Shown here one piece after another: positions 33,684 through 41,893 of a stretch of DNA of 45,836 nucleotides; the stretch's first letter is position 1, and every line of letters starts with the position of its first letter. The DNA comes from Nitrospira sp. (GTDB lineage Bacteria; Nitrospirota; Nitrospiria; Nitrospirales; Nitrospiraceae): NCBI GenBank assembly GCA_025934915.1, contig JAICWG010000015.1, forward strand, positions 1 through 45,836, in the 5' to 3' direction. Under the pieces are notes generated by a model. It was not told where the DNA came from, made no database searches, and saw only the letters and a list, made by a program, of their open reading frames with translations. Both the position numbers and the translations under genes were made by a program.

Positions 33684-34481
33684 CTACTGAGAGGTAGGGA
33701 GAGGATCCAATACCTCATCGAGAGAGACAGACGTTTGCAGTTCACCATCCACTGACGATTCCACACCCGCCTCAAGCGCCTCGATCGACACCTCCTCGGA
33801 TGAAACGTCTCCACCATCCATCGGAAAGAGTGATTGTTCTGCCTCACCCAGTTCCTTGAATTCCCGCAGTGGAGGTAGCTGCGAGAGATCGCTCAAGCCG
33901 AAATGTTCAAGAAAGAATTTGGTCGTCCCATACATGATTGGACGTCCTGGGACCTCTTTGCGCCCGACAATTCGGACCAATTTTCGCTCCAACAGCGTGC
34001 GCAAGACACCGGAGGTTTCCACCCCACGGATTTCTTCGATCTCCGACCGCACCAGCGGCTGCTTGTAGGCAATGATTGCCAACGATTCCAAGGCGGATCT
34101 GGACAGTTTTGCCGCCGTCTTGGCCTTATCCAGCCGCTTGATCCAGGGGGCATAATCCTGCTTCGTGACGAGACGGTACCCGCCCGCGACAGCGGCCAGT
34201 CGCACCCCTCGCCCTTCTTGCTCAAACGCCTGACCGAGATTTCGCAACGCCTCTTCCACTCCAACCTTCGGAACGTTTCCCATCATGGCCACAAGACGCG
34301 CCAGGGACAGCGGTTCGGAAGAAACGAAGAGCAGTGCTTCCAGAATCGCCTGGAGCTCGCCCATGCCTTGTACCCGATTATCATCGAAAGTCTGATCATG
34401 AGGCGATCCATTCGACTCTCCAATATTCATCGCCTCAACTTCCGGCACATCATGAACCACATCCATCGTCTGTGGAGTCAT
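33684..34481 (-). CDS. scpB: Segregation and condensation protein B
   Basis: 265 aa. Kleisin-partner winged-helix protein of the SMC-ScpAB condensin. Conserved pieces are ELQAILEALLFVSSEPLSLA, VRLAAVAGGYRLVTKQDYAP, SRSALESLAIIAYKQPLVRS, EIEEIRGVETSGVLRTLLER and PGRPIMYGTTKFFLEHFGL. ATG 34481 has GGAGGGG just upstream and overlaps the scpA stop as ATGA; an ATG at 34493 gives four more residues. A poorly conserved acidic tail of about 60 residues follows. No smc gene is in the window. Confidence 0.94.
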   Translation of the reverse strand: MTPQTMDVVHDVPEVEAMNIGESNGSPHDQTFDDNRVQGMGELQAILEALLFVSSEPLSLARLVAMMGNVPKVGVEEALRNLGQAFEQEGRGVRLAAVAGGYRLVTKQDYAPWIKRLDKAKTAAKLSRSALESLAIIAYKQPLVRSEIEEIRGVETSGVLRTLLERKLVRIVGRKEVPGRPIMYGTTKFFLEHFGLSDLSQLPPLREFKELGEAEQSLFPMDGGDVSSEEVSIEALEAGVESSVDGELQTSVSLDEVLDPLPTSQ

Positions 34482-35284
34482 GCTCCCCTCCATTCAACAT
34501 CGACATCATCCAGCTCTGCCGGATCGGGCACCAAGGAGAACATCCGTGAAACCAGAATCGATCCGAATGTTTCCGCTTGGAATACACGGGCGACCCGCAG
34601 TCTCATCAATTCAAGCAGCGCCAAGAACGTCACGACGACCACCATGCGATGGCTCGATCCCTCGAACAGCGCGGCAAACGAGACCGAGTCTTTGCCTTCG
34701 AGCGTTTCCAGAATGAGGTTCATCCGCTCCCGAACCGTGAGATTGTCGGGAACAATCTCGATGAGCCGGCTGCCCGGATTCCGCTCCAGTACTTCCTTGA
34801 GTGCGTCAACGAGATCAAACAGCGAGACATTCTCTAACGGAAGATTCTCCTCAACCTCTTCAACTGGTGGAGCGTGCTCACGCCAAAAGATCTCGCGCCA
34901 CATCTTCTCCTGGTCGTCAAGCTGACGTGCTGCCTCTTTGAAGGCCTTATATTCAAGCAACCGCCGAACGAGTTCTTCCCGCGGGTCCGGCCCGTCTTCG
35001 TCGTCGTCGGCCGTCTCATCCACAGGCAGCAGCATTTTGGATTTGATCTGCAATAACGTCGCCGCCATGACTAAAAAATCCCCCGCGACGTTGAGATTGA
35101 GTTCCTCCATAGCTTCCAAATACTCGAGGTATTGCTGAGCTATCATGGCAACCGGGATATCGTAGATATTGATCTCATTCTTCTTGATGAGATGGAGCAA
35201 AAGATCGAGTGGTCCCTCAAAATTTTCGATACGGACCTGGTACGGAAGCTCGGTTTGTTCAAAATCTTCGGCTTGCGAGTCCAC
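34478..35284 (-). CDS. scpA: Segregation and condensation protein A
   Basis: 268 aa kleisin subunit of the SMC complex. YQVRIENFEGPLDLLLHLIK, then KNEINIYDIPVAMIAQQYLE and LNVAGDFLVMAATLLQIKSK with MLLP are diagnostic for the N-terminal half; the C-terminal winged-helix part ends TFLALLELMRLRVARVFQAE. Start GTG 35284 without a clear ribosome binding site. Coupled to scpB by a 4-bp overlap. An acidic stretch (ETADDDEDGPDPREE) lies in the middle linker. Confidence 0.95.
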   Translation of the reverse strand: MDSQAEDFEQTELPYQVRIENFEGPLDLLLHLIKKNEINIYDIPVAMIAQQYLEYLEAMEELNLNVAGDFLVMAATLLQIKSKMLLPVDETADDDEDGPDPREELVRRLLEYKAFKEAARQLDDQEKMWREIFWREHAPPVEEVEENLPLENVSLFDLVDALKEVLERNPGSRLIEIVPDNLTVRERMNLILETLEGKDSVSFAALFEGSSHRMVVVVTFLALLELMRLRVARVFQAETFGSILVSRMFSLVPDPAELDDVDVEWRGA

Positions 35285-35367
35285 GGTGTCGTTATATCAA
35301 CTTATGGGGTAACGGGCAAGCCTGATTCTATATATTGGGGATGATTCGCGTACTCTTCAAGTGCTCT

Positions 35368-36444
35368 TCATTTGAGCCTTACTGCATATGCTACAAGTAA
35401 GGCAGTTACGACGAGAAGGACCAAGGTGAGAGCATACTGCCCATTCCAAGCCTGAAAAAGGCCGACAGGCGGAGCTGATTCAAGTCGCTTTGTTTGGGTG
35501 AAAAGCGGTGCTTGATCAAAACGTGCCCTTGCAAGATCGTCCTGCTGACTGAACTCAGCATGTGAGAAATCCACTGACCCGAGAAACTGGACACCGGCAA
35601 ATACTGCTTCGTTTTCAAAGGCCGCAAACCCAAAAAAAGTCTCCCGGCTGAAGATCGCTTCACTGAAGCTGACCCGACTCTTAAAGCGACTTCCGGAAAA
35701 TCCCGTCCCCAAACCGAACCTGGACCGCTCAAATGTAGCCGGTTGTTCGAAAGTCACTTCTATAAATTCCGCCATACCGTCGAAGAGCGCACCGGTACAA
35801 TTCACCGAGCCACGAAATATGGACCGATGAAACCTGGTGCTGGGACCAAACTTGGTCTCCCGACAGTCCGTCTGCCGGGCGAACTGCCCCTGAACAAAAT
35901 ACGCTTCTTTATCAAACGTGGCAGCGGAAAGTTCGACCGGTTCCTGGAAGACTGACCGTGAGAGATCCACACCTTCCTTGAAATGAGACCCGTAAAAGTT
36001 AACAGACCCTTCAAACCGAAGCGTGCTGTCCGCTGACCGATGACGCACTGCGCCAGACACCACAGAATCTTTTAGGCTCAGTGCCTCCCGAACAATTCGC
36101 TGTCTGTTGCCACCGGCACGATCCGGTTGGTTCGCCATCTCCAACGCAGGTACCGTGGATCGCGACCTCGTTTGTGCAGCAAGGCGATCGAAGATAAGAT
36201 CCCCGCGTACGATTACGCCAAGGAGATCGACAGGACGCCCCTTGGCGATCGCATCCATAACGGCTTCGCCACGCACTGCATGGGCTTCCCGCTCAGCCGG
36301 TGTACAGGTGGGGGAAAGATGGATCACAAGACCCGTTTCAATTCCAGCCGCAGCCCCCTCGGCAATGCACACAGCATCGGCTTCGGGTGGACAAGTCACA
36401 ATGGCGATTACAAGCACCAGCGTCACATACCAACGAAACCACAT
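35368..36444 (-). CDS. Secreted pentapeptide-repeat-like protein with C-terminal membrane anchor
   Basis: 358 aa from ATG 36444 (GGAAG upstream), chosen because it opens with a signal peptide (MWFRWYVTLVLVIAIVTCPP). Residues about 150-330 consist of F-centred five-residue repeats (GSVNFYGSHFKEGVDLSRSV, GTGFSGSRFKSRVSFSEAIF, GSVDFSHAEF) of the Pentapeptide_3 type, which fold as a right-handed beta helix. A single helix near the C-terminus (YALTLVLLVVTALLVAYAV) would anchor it. An upstream part (AHAVRGEAVMDAIAKGRPVD) is unassigned. A longer frame to 36570 would remove the signal peptide from the N-terminus. Function unknown. Confidence 0.7.
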   Translation of the reverse strand: MWFRWYVTLVLVIAIVTCPPEADAVCIAEGAAAGIETGLVIHLSPTCTPAEREAHAVRGEAVMDAIAKGRPVDLLGVIVRGDLIFDRLAAQTRSRSTVPALEMANQPDRAGGNRQRIVREALSLKDSVVSGAVRHRSADSTLRFEGSVNFYGSHFKEGVDLSRSVFQEPVELSAATFDKEAYFVQGQFARQTDCRETKFGPSTRFHRSIFRGSVNCTGALFDGMAEFIEVTFEQPATFERSRFGLGTGFSGSRFKSRVSFSEAIFSRETFFGFAAFENEAVFAGVQFLGSVDFSHAEFSQQDDLARARFDQAPLFTQTKRLESAPPVGLFQAWNGQYALTLVLLVVTALLVAYAVRLK

Positions 36445-36551
36445 CTGCTTCCGAAGATCAGCATACGTGTCAGGTGAGTTGTGGTGAAGTAAGGCTCTAT
36501 CCATATTGCATGAGGCACGAGGAGAGCAACGCAATGTTCGGTAGGAATGAG

Positions 36552-36589
36552 ACACCGCCGCTGAAATCAACCGGTTTCAGCGGCGGTGT
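36552..36589. terminator. Perfect 15-bp hairpin between two minus-strand genes
   Basis: ACACCGCCGCTGAAA, 8-nt loop, TTTCAGCGGCGGTGT. It lies 99 bp past the stop of the histone-like gene and 107 bp before the start of the pentapeptide gene. No T run follows on either strand, so termination is probable rather than certain; it could also mark an mRNA end. Confidence 0.5.
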
Positions 36590-36687
36590 ATAGAAGCAAT
36601 GAACGCAAACCTAACGTCCCTTGCTTCCATCAACGACGAGTTGCATCGAACGGGACGTGCTAGCGACGGAGCCAGGACGACGAGATA

Positions 36688-37152
36688 TCAATTGTGCCGG
36701 TAATCGTCGTCCAACAAATCTTCGGACTTATTAATAAGCTCCTTTCCCTCATCATCGGCGTCGAGATCCAACTCTTCCTGGACGTCGTCTTCTTCGATCT
36801 CGCCCTCCATCTCCAGCTCATCGCTGACCATCTCATCGTCATCATCGAGATCGGCCTCGTCCGGTTCCATGGGCATGGCTGGTTTAGCCGCTACGGACTT
36901 GCGTGGAGTCACGTCCTCTTCGCCGGCGACTTCCTTAGCGGATGCGCTCGGTGAACCAGCCTTAGGCGTGGCCTTCTTCACAGATTTGCCGGCCGCTTTC
37001 TTAGCGGTCTTTTTCTTCGAGGCCGGTTTGGACGCCTTGACGGCCGCACGCTTTTTCGTCGTTCTTTTGACCGCCTTCTTCTTCGGCGGTGGTGTAGCTT
37101 TTTTCGTCCGAGACGAGTTCTTGGCTACGGCTTTTTTCTTCTTGTTCACCAT
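36688..37152 (-). CDS. Histone H1-like Lys/Ala-rich protein with acidic C-terminus
   Basis: 154 aa from ATG 37152 with GAGGAGG upstream. Residues 1-80 are Lys/Ala/Thr repeats of the histone H1/AlgP type (KKTAKKAAGKSVKKATPKAG), likely DNA- or RNA-binding. Residues 95-150 are almost wholly acidic (EADLDDDDEMVSDELEMEGE and on), so the protein has split charge. Low-complexity composition makes homology weak evidence. It stands alone, next to the pentapeptide gene and divergent from the cupredoxin gene. A nucleoid or ribosome-associated role is plausible; the acidic half could modulate binding. Confidence 0.75.
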   Translation of the reverse strand: MVNKKKKAVAKNSSRTKKATPPPKKKAVKRTTKKRAAVKASKPASKKKTAKKAAGKSVKKATPKAGSPSASAKEVAGEEDVTPRKSVAAKPAMPMEPDEADLDDDDEMVSDELEMEGEIEEDDVQEELDLDADDEGKELINKSEDLLDDDYRHN

Positions 37153-37460
37153 TCCGATTCCTCCTCTTCGTTTCAGCGCGGCGCGACGGCCTCCATCTAG
37201 CATGAACGAATAGCCTCTTGCAACCACCCGATCTTGATTTCCATCGATTGGCCATCTCCCTGTTCCTTCCGTTCAATAGGAGAACAACCTTGTCGATCGA
37301 CGAGGCTGGGTGGAAGAAATGGTAAAACGTGCTCAAGCCGTCCAGCTCAATCCCATGCTATGATGGGCGCACATAGAAGGAAGTCGCGCTGAACCCTCCG
37401 TTCGTTCCGATTCTTATGAACAAACGGTCTTGTACCGGTCTTGTAAGGGGTAACACCGAC
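37153..37460. other. Divergent gap between histone-like and cupredoxin genes
   Basis: 308 bp with the ribosome binding site of the minus-strand gene at its left edge. On the plus strand a TATGAT at 37359-37364 is a possible -10 box for the cupredoxin gene, but no good -35 is paired with it. No gene is seen. Confidence 0.35.
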
Positions 37461-37838
37461 GTGAACCGAGTATGCATCGTGACGATTGCCCTGGGGATCG
37501 GAACCGCCGCGGGTGAGCTACCCCTGGACCTGTCTCCGGCCACACAGATTCTCATGGAGAACGGATCGCCTTATTACGTTCCTGCCACCGCCACCGTGGT
37601 TAGCGGCGCGCCCGTTCGCTGGGATAATCCGACGCCCACCCACCATACCGTCACTCACAATGATTGCGTGAAGGACGCACATCTATGCCTGTTCAATTCG
37701 GGGACGGTGGCACCGGGCGGTCACTTTACTGTGTCTGGTTTGCCGGCGGGCCGTTACCCCTATCATTGCGGTATCCATCCCATCATGCGAGGTCAGTTGG
37801 TTGTGACAGACGATCCATCCACACCCTCTCAGTTGTAA
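37461..37838 (+). CDS. Plastocyanin-like cupredoxin, exported
   Basis: About 125 aa from GTG 37461 (AGGGG ten bases upstream); an ATG at 37416 is also in frame. A short signal peptide (VNRVCIVTIALGIGTAAG) leads a type 1 copper domain: ILMENGSPYYVPATATVVSG, APVRWDNPTPTHHTVTHNDC and PAGRYPYHCGIHPIMRGQLV. Copper ligands are expected to be His in HHTVTH and C-x2-H-x2-M in HCGIHPIM. Likely a periplasmic electron carrier or copper-storage protein. Next on the same strand, 77 bp downstream, is the PqqD-like/methyltransferase gene, which may not be related functionally. Confidence 0.85.
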   Translation: MNRVCIVTIALGIGTAAGELPLDLSPATQILMENGSPYYVPATATVVSGAPVRWDNPTPTHHTVTHNDCVKDAHLCLFNSGTVAPGGHFTVSGLPAGRYPYHCGIHPIMRGQLVVTDDPSTPSQL

Positions 37839-37915
37839 ACACACCGATCATCTTGTTGCGCGATTGCTGATTGCTCCTGTAGGCTACCGGAGCTCATCAT
37901 CAAAAACTGCTCGCC

Positions 37916-39406
37916 ATGAAACCCGCTGTCGCTGTCCATGAACCCCGAAGCTTGACTGGAGAGGCCCTGAACCTCCTTGCTTGGCACATTCCCGACCTGG
38001 TCGCCTATCATCACCACCCGGATGAATGGTGGTTTGCCCCACTGGATGACAACCTACCGATCATCCGGCTGAACCGCACCGGCCTGGATATGCTCAAGGC
38101 CATGAACGGCCATACGACTGTCGGTACGCTCATTGAACAATATGGCACGAAGGTCTGTGGACCGGACGGGCAACCGGGATCCTGGCACCTTGAACGATGG
38201 GCTACCCCCAACTATTCCCTCTGCTATTTCGGAACGGCCGCGCCAGGAGGCCATCGACACAACGCCAAGTGGGATACTCTTCTGCAGCAGGTCCGCGAAG
38301 GCTGGTCGGGTCGGGAAGGGTTCGAAGGCGAGGAGCACCTTGAAGAATTCCACCGTCACGAACTCGCCCAAAGCGAAGAAGATGACCGTCATTTCGATCT
38401 GATCGAAACCACCGTCTCACATCTCTTCCGTGAACCGAGCGAAGCACTGAACGGCTTGACCTACGGGCGGCTCCTCATGCGGCAACTGCGTCGGCTCGGC
38501 TGGTTCAATCCCAAGCCTACGGTCATCTTGGAAATCGGCGGGGGACTTGGCTATCTCGCGCAGGAGCTTGGCAAGGATCTGTTGCCCTTCGAAAAGCAGA
38601 GAATGACATACCTGTCGCTCGACATCACGCAGCCGTTCCTCAAACTCCAAGTCACTCGAGCCAAAGCCGGTGGTTGGAATGTTTCCGGCACAAGAGCCAA
38701 TGCCGAATCGCTGCCCTTTGCCGAACGCTCCATCGATCTCGTGATCGACAACGAGAACATGGCGGACATGACACCCGTGCAACTGGGCAAACAAGAGCTG
38801 ACGTACGGGGTGGGAGAGACTCCGCAGCACCAAGAAGCACTGGATTGGATCAGACGGCTTCGCCTCCCGATCGAAAGCGACCCGCCTGAATCGGTGATCT
38901 TTAACTTAGGACCGATTCGCTTCGCCACCGAGTTGTGGCGAGTGCTCAAGCCGGGTGGCCGAGCGTTTCTCACCGAGTTCGGCATTGAGGACGGATGGCC
39001 TGCGCCCGTAAAGCTGCCGGGACACACGGAATACGAGGTCCAATACAGCCACCTGCGGCACGCCGTACGGTGGCTCGGTTTTCAGGAGCGGTATCTTTCT
39101 CTCCCGCAATTTCTTGGACTCAAACCGGACACGAAAGTCCTCTGCACCGGCGCAACCTATAGCATCCAAAGATTCTGTCAGTCGATCAACCGCCCCTTCG
39201 CCGTGCGTGCCTATACAGAAAAGGAATTGCAACAAGCCTTAGGCGACATGCTCCCCAAACTTCAAGGCCTCCACTATCACGACCTCGCCGATCCCGCATG
39301 GTTCGGTCTGACCGACTTCAAGGTACTGTTGCTGGAAAAACCAGGCGGGGCGCCGAAAGCGCAATTCACCGAGAACAAAGGCTATCGGTGGTATTCGCAA
39401 AAGTGA
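37916..39406 (+). CDS. PqqD-like (RRE) domain fused to a SAM-dependent methyltransferase
   Basis: 496 aa. The N-terminal region contains a PqqD-like segment (LPIIRLNRTGLDMLKAMNGH, then TTVGTLIEQYG), the fold used as a RiPP precursor recognition element. The rest is a class I methyltransferase with motif I VILEIGGGLGYLAQEL, the acidic LSLDITQPFLKLQ, and FATELWRVLKPGGRAFLTEF in the motif for strand 5. A His/Glu-rich linker (EEHLEEFHRHELAQSEEDDR) joins them. The C-terminus reads FKVLLLEKPGG and on to GYRWYSQK. Its last 45 to 130 bp recur, damaged, at 40883-41015 and 41823-41882. Peptide or other substrate unknown; no RiPP precursor was found nearby. Confidence 0.7.
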   Translation: MKPAVAVHEPRSLTGEALNLLAWHIPDLVAYHHHPDEWWFAPLDDNLPIIRLNRTGLDMLKAMNGHTTVGTLIEQYGTKVCGPDGQPGSWHLERWATPNYSLCYFGTAAPGGHRHNAKWDTLLQQVREGWSGREGFEGEEHLEEFHRHELAQSEEDDRHFDLIETTVSHLFREPSEALNGLTYGRLLMRQLRRLGWFNPKPTVILEIGGGLGYLAQELGKDLLPFEKQRMTYLSLDITQPFLKLQVTRAKAGGWNVSGTRANAESLPFAERSIDLVIDNENMADMTPVQLGKQELTYGVGETPQHQEALDWIRRLRLPIESDPPESVIFNLGPIRFATELWRVLKPGGRAFLTEFGIEDGWPAPVKLPGHTEYEVQYSHLRHAVRWLGFQERYLSLPQFLGLKPDTKVLCTGATYSIQRFCQSINRPFAVRAYTEKELQQALGDMLPKLQGLHYHDLADPAWFGLTDFKVLLLEKPGGAPKAQFTENKGYRWYSQK

Positions 39407-39479
39407 ACCGTGACTCGAAACCGTGAGCAATCTGCCTCGGCGAGATATAGACGATACGCCTCACAGCCTCCGCGTAGAC

Positions 39480-40547
39480 TTATCTGGCACGCTCATTTCT
39501 GAGTCGTTCCCAGCCCAAATCGGCAAAGCACGGTCCTTGCGTGGCTTCGCTGAATTTAATGCCATTGTGCTCGGCATTCCATTCCAGAAGTCGGACGTTT
39601 TCCTCTTCATCGACCGTCACATCCCAACCTATACAACGGGTATACGGAGCTTTCCTATGCAGCTCAACCACAGTGCGGACACATGCCTTGAAAGCAGGAA
39701 TCACGTTTCCAGCAAACGTCTCTTGACTCGTCGGATGAATCCTGGTCTCACGCCACTCCGCCGTGTACCCTACGTCACGAAATGCCCCACTCTCGATGTG
39801 AATCGGCACTCTGATCTGACTCCTTACTTGCACATGGGTTTCCTCGCCACTCCCCATTCTCAAATGACACGCTCGCACAGAAACCTCTCCATTATCCTTG
39901 TACACGGTGGTGATTCGTAGGGTCGCGACGGAATGTTTTGCGAACTTCGCAAGCAGTCTATGCGGTTGCACGACCCTTTGGAACAGGCCATTCCCAAGCC
40001 GTGTTATCTGTTCGACGCTGAATGACTCGCAAGTGAAAAAATGTATGCCTCTTCCTTGGAGCGAGTTATCGAGCTTGAACACGACTCGCTCGTGATTCTT
40101 GAACAGCTTATCTTGAACTGCGTCCGGCGAGACAAATCTGTATGTGGTATCAAAAAAGATCCCGTTCGCGTATGCGAGCACGTCCGGAAAGGCATCACTC
40201 TTGAGCATGACCGCATTAAGGCCTCTGAGATCTGCAATCCTTCCATACTGTCCCTGCAGCTTTGGCACCACGACCGAGCCATAGTAATTTTCGGGCATCC
40301 AGCCTTCTTTGAACCGACCTGAAACAGCCGTATAGACATACAACCAGTGTGCGAAGTGCTTATGCCCAAGGACCTCCACTGCGTACTCGTCGCATAACTT
40401 CAGGTTGCGACTTCCCGTCTTGCCGTTATAGCTCTCAACACTCTTCAGTATCCTCGTGGCATCTTGAATGTCAGCATAATGATTGTAGGCATAGCTCGTC
40501 CAGAATCGAAGAACGCCTTTAACTGTGGACTTGATATTTGGAAGCAT
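39480..40547 (-). CDS. Sugar-transfer-associated ATP-grasp-like protein
   Basis: 355 aa from ATG 40547 (GGAG nine bases upstream); the frame to 40625 has no better start. It resembles ATP-grasp proteins linked to polysaccharide transfer (PF14397): YYGSVVVPKLQGQYG, VVFKLDNSLQGRGIHFF as the ATP-binding Lys and glycine loop, LRITTVYKDNGEVSVRACHL with R.GSGEETHVQ, and the C-terminal IGWDVTVDEEENVRLLEWNA with the metal-binding acidic and Asn residues (EWNAEHN). ATP-dependent ligation is the family's chemistry; the substrate is unknown. It is convergent with the RRE-methyltransferase (73 bp between stops). Confidence 0.75.
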   Translation of the reverse strand: MLPNIKSTVKGVLRFWTSYAYNHYADIQDATRILKSVESYNGKTGSRNLKLCDEYAVEVLGHKHFAHWLYVYTAVSGRFKEGWMPENYYGSVVVPKLQGQYGRIADLRGLNAVMLKSDAFPDVLAYANGIFFDTTYRFVSPDAVQDKLFKNHERVVFKLDNSLQGRGIHFFTCESFSVEQITRLGNGLFQRVVQPHRLLAKFAKHSVATLRITTVYKDNGEVSVRACHLRMGSGEETHVQVRSQIRVPIHIESGAFRDVGYTAEWRETRIHPTSQETFAGNVIPAFKACVRTVVELHRKAPYTRCIGWDVTVDEEENVRLLEWNAEHNGIKFSEATQGPCFADLGWERLRNERAR

Positions 40548-40882
40548 ACTGCAGTGCTCCTTGCGATCGAGCCGTGTGCGGTGATTGTTCTGGCCTAACT
40601 GGACAGGACTCCGGTACCCGAGCACTTGGTGGGATCGCTGGTTATACTACCGACCCAGTCCCCACGCCTCTTGGAAGGTCCAGAATCCATGCTGCCACAC
40701 ATGCCCTTCAATGAAACGTAAATTCGAATTTTAATGGAAATGAGATCGGTTGCGGAGTGACATTGGTGACTGCTGTTCGGTCGAGCAAGGCAGGATCTTT
40801 ACTTCCATCGAACAGAAGCTGTATCAGCCTCTGATGTGAGAAGAGCGGTCGCTGATTGTACCGCGCACATTCTGGACCGATC
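40548..40882. other. Gap without a recognisable gene
   Basis: 335 bp between the ATP-grasp start and the first methyltransferase remnant. It holds the ATP-grasp ribosome binding site and a perfect dyad AAATTCGAATTT (40720-40731). Open frames are short and have no protein-like character. May be decayed DNA. Confidence 0.3.
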
Positions 40883-41015
40883 TATCACGATGAGGCAAAC
40901 CCCACCTGGTTCGGCCTTTACGACTTCAAAGTACTGTTGAAGGGACAACCTAGGAGGCATTTCGAGAGCGCAATTTACCGACAACAAAGACTATCGGTGG
41001 TATTCGCAGAAGTAG
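40883..41015 (+). pseudogene. Remnant 1 of the methyltransferase 3' end
   Basis: Matches the last 130 or so bp of the gene at 37916-39406. It reads YHDEANPTWFGLYDFKVLL, then loses frame by an indel near CCTAGGAGG, then resumes as AQFTDNKDYRWYSQK and a stop (TAG 41013-41015). The intact copy reads YHDLADPAWFGLTDFKVLL and AQFTENKGYRWYSQK. No 5' part of the gene is present. It ends 6 bp before the stop of the convergent nucleotidyltransferase gene. Confidence 0.8.
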
Positions 41016-41021
41016 AGCAGG

Positions 41022-41555
41022 TTATTGGACAAGGCCCAACTTTGCTTTCCATTCCTCGACATAAGTCCAATCGACATGAAGTTCATCCTGACGAAGTCTG
41101 ATTTTCTCGAGATCAGCCTGATCCTGGAGCCGACCCGCAAGAGTCTTGAGTAAGATCAAGTCCTCTACAGTCAGAATCGGCACTGATAAATCGCCCAGCA
41201 GAACCTGTCGACGACGCGACAGGGCTGTCTGCAGGTATTCGGAGTCAGCCAAGAGCAGATCAATCACGATTTCTTGGTTTTTCAAAATTCCCACACATCG
41301 CCAAATCGAAATTCCATGAAAGACCATCGCGGCTGGATGGACGATGGTTGAATCAAAAAGGGAGGAGAGCAAAGACTGAAGCCGATCACGGGAAGGCTGC
41401 TCCAATAACAGTAGAACATCGATATCGGTCGTTGCTCGTGGCTCGACCAACGCACTGTACGCCCAGCCTCCGGCCAGCGCATACTGAATTCCGCGTCGAT
41501 TGAAATCCGTGATCAGAGTGGAGAGGGTCTGCGCTAAGAACGATTCTGCCGCCAT
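41022..41555 (-). CDS. Nucleotidyltransferase-superfamily protein (toxin/antitoxin-like)
   Basis: 177 aa. The N-terminal half has the DNA polymerase beta-type nucleotidyltransferase pattern: a GGWAYSALVEPRATTDIDVL motif (Gly-Gly-W then D-x-D) and a later acidic IVIDLLLAD. The C-terminal half has VPILTVEDLILLKTLAGRLQ, followed by a helical DQADLEKIRL, as in AbiEii/MNT-related proteins annotated as toxin or antitoxin components. It starts inside the preceding 65-aa gene (22-bp overlap), as TA pairs often do. It sits between two remnants of the methyltransferase 3' end. Activity (e.g. tRNA or protein nucleotidylation) is not demonstrated. Confidence 0.75.
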   Translation of the reverse strand: MAAESFLAQTLSTLITDFNRRGIQYALAGGWAYSALVEPRATTDIDVLLLLEQPSRDRLQSLLSSLFDSTIVHPAAMVFHGISIWRCVGILKNQEIVIDLLLADSEYLQTALSRRRQVLLGDLSVPILTVEDLILLKTLAGRLQDQADLEKIRLRQDELHVDWTYVEEWKAKLGLVQ

Positions 41556-41731
41556 GCCTGCTCTTTTGCGCGCCGAATCTCGCGCATGACTTTTACCATG
41601 ACATCGCCCTGAGGTTCATCCTGTTGCAGCACTGATCGACGCAGAGCTAATCCGAGTTCGGTCAACTCGATGGCGTGGCGCAAATTGGCGGCAATCTGTG
41701 AATCGTCTGGTTGACCGGAGCGTCCTTGCAT
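41534..41731 (-). CDS. 65-aa partner of the nucleotidyltransferase, antitoxin-like
   Basis: Helical, charged small protein (NLRHAIELTELGLALRRSVL, VMVKVMREIRRAKEQAWRQN). It precedes and overlaps the nucleotidyltransferase by 22 bp in the same direction, the usual arrangement of a small partner with its nucleotidyltransferase. No DNA-binding motif is obvious. The frame could be the antitoxin or a helper subunit; family name not recognised. Confidence 0.6.
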   Translation of the reverse strand: MQGRSGQPDDSQIAANLRHAIELTELGLALRRSVLQQDEPQGDVMVKVMREIRRAKEQAWRQNRS

Positions 41732-41822
41732 CGCTTAAATTCCTCTTGGCGCACTATGGGAAGTGTACAAGACTCCTTAATCATGAGCAACTTCGACACG
41801 ATCTCCATGCCAACGACTCAGC

Positions 41823-41882
41823 GGCGCGCCGAAAGCACAGTTCACCAAGACCATAGGTTATCGGTGGTATTCGCAGAAGTAA
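41823..41882 (+). pseudogene. Remnant 2 of the methyltransferase 3' end
   Basis: 60 bp encoding GAPKAQFTKTIGYRWYSQK and a TAA stop, nearly identical to the intact C-terminus GAPKAQFTENKGYRWYSQK. The upstream DNA is unrelated to the methyltransferase gene. IS30 begins about 11 bp beyond the stop. Confidence 0.8.
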
Positions 41883-41893
41883 ACAACTGGCGG

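Noticed and set aside
33903..34925. 340-aa plus-strand open frame
   Set aside because: Runs antisense to scpA and scpB, whose identity is secure; translation is Ser/Arg-rich noise.
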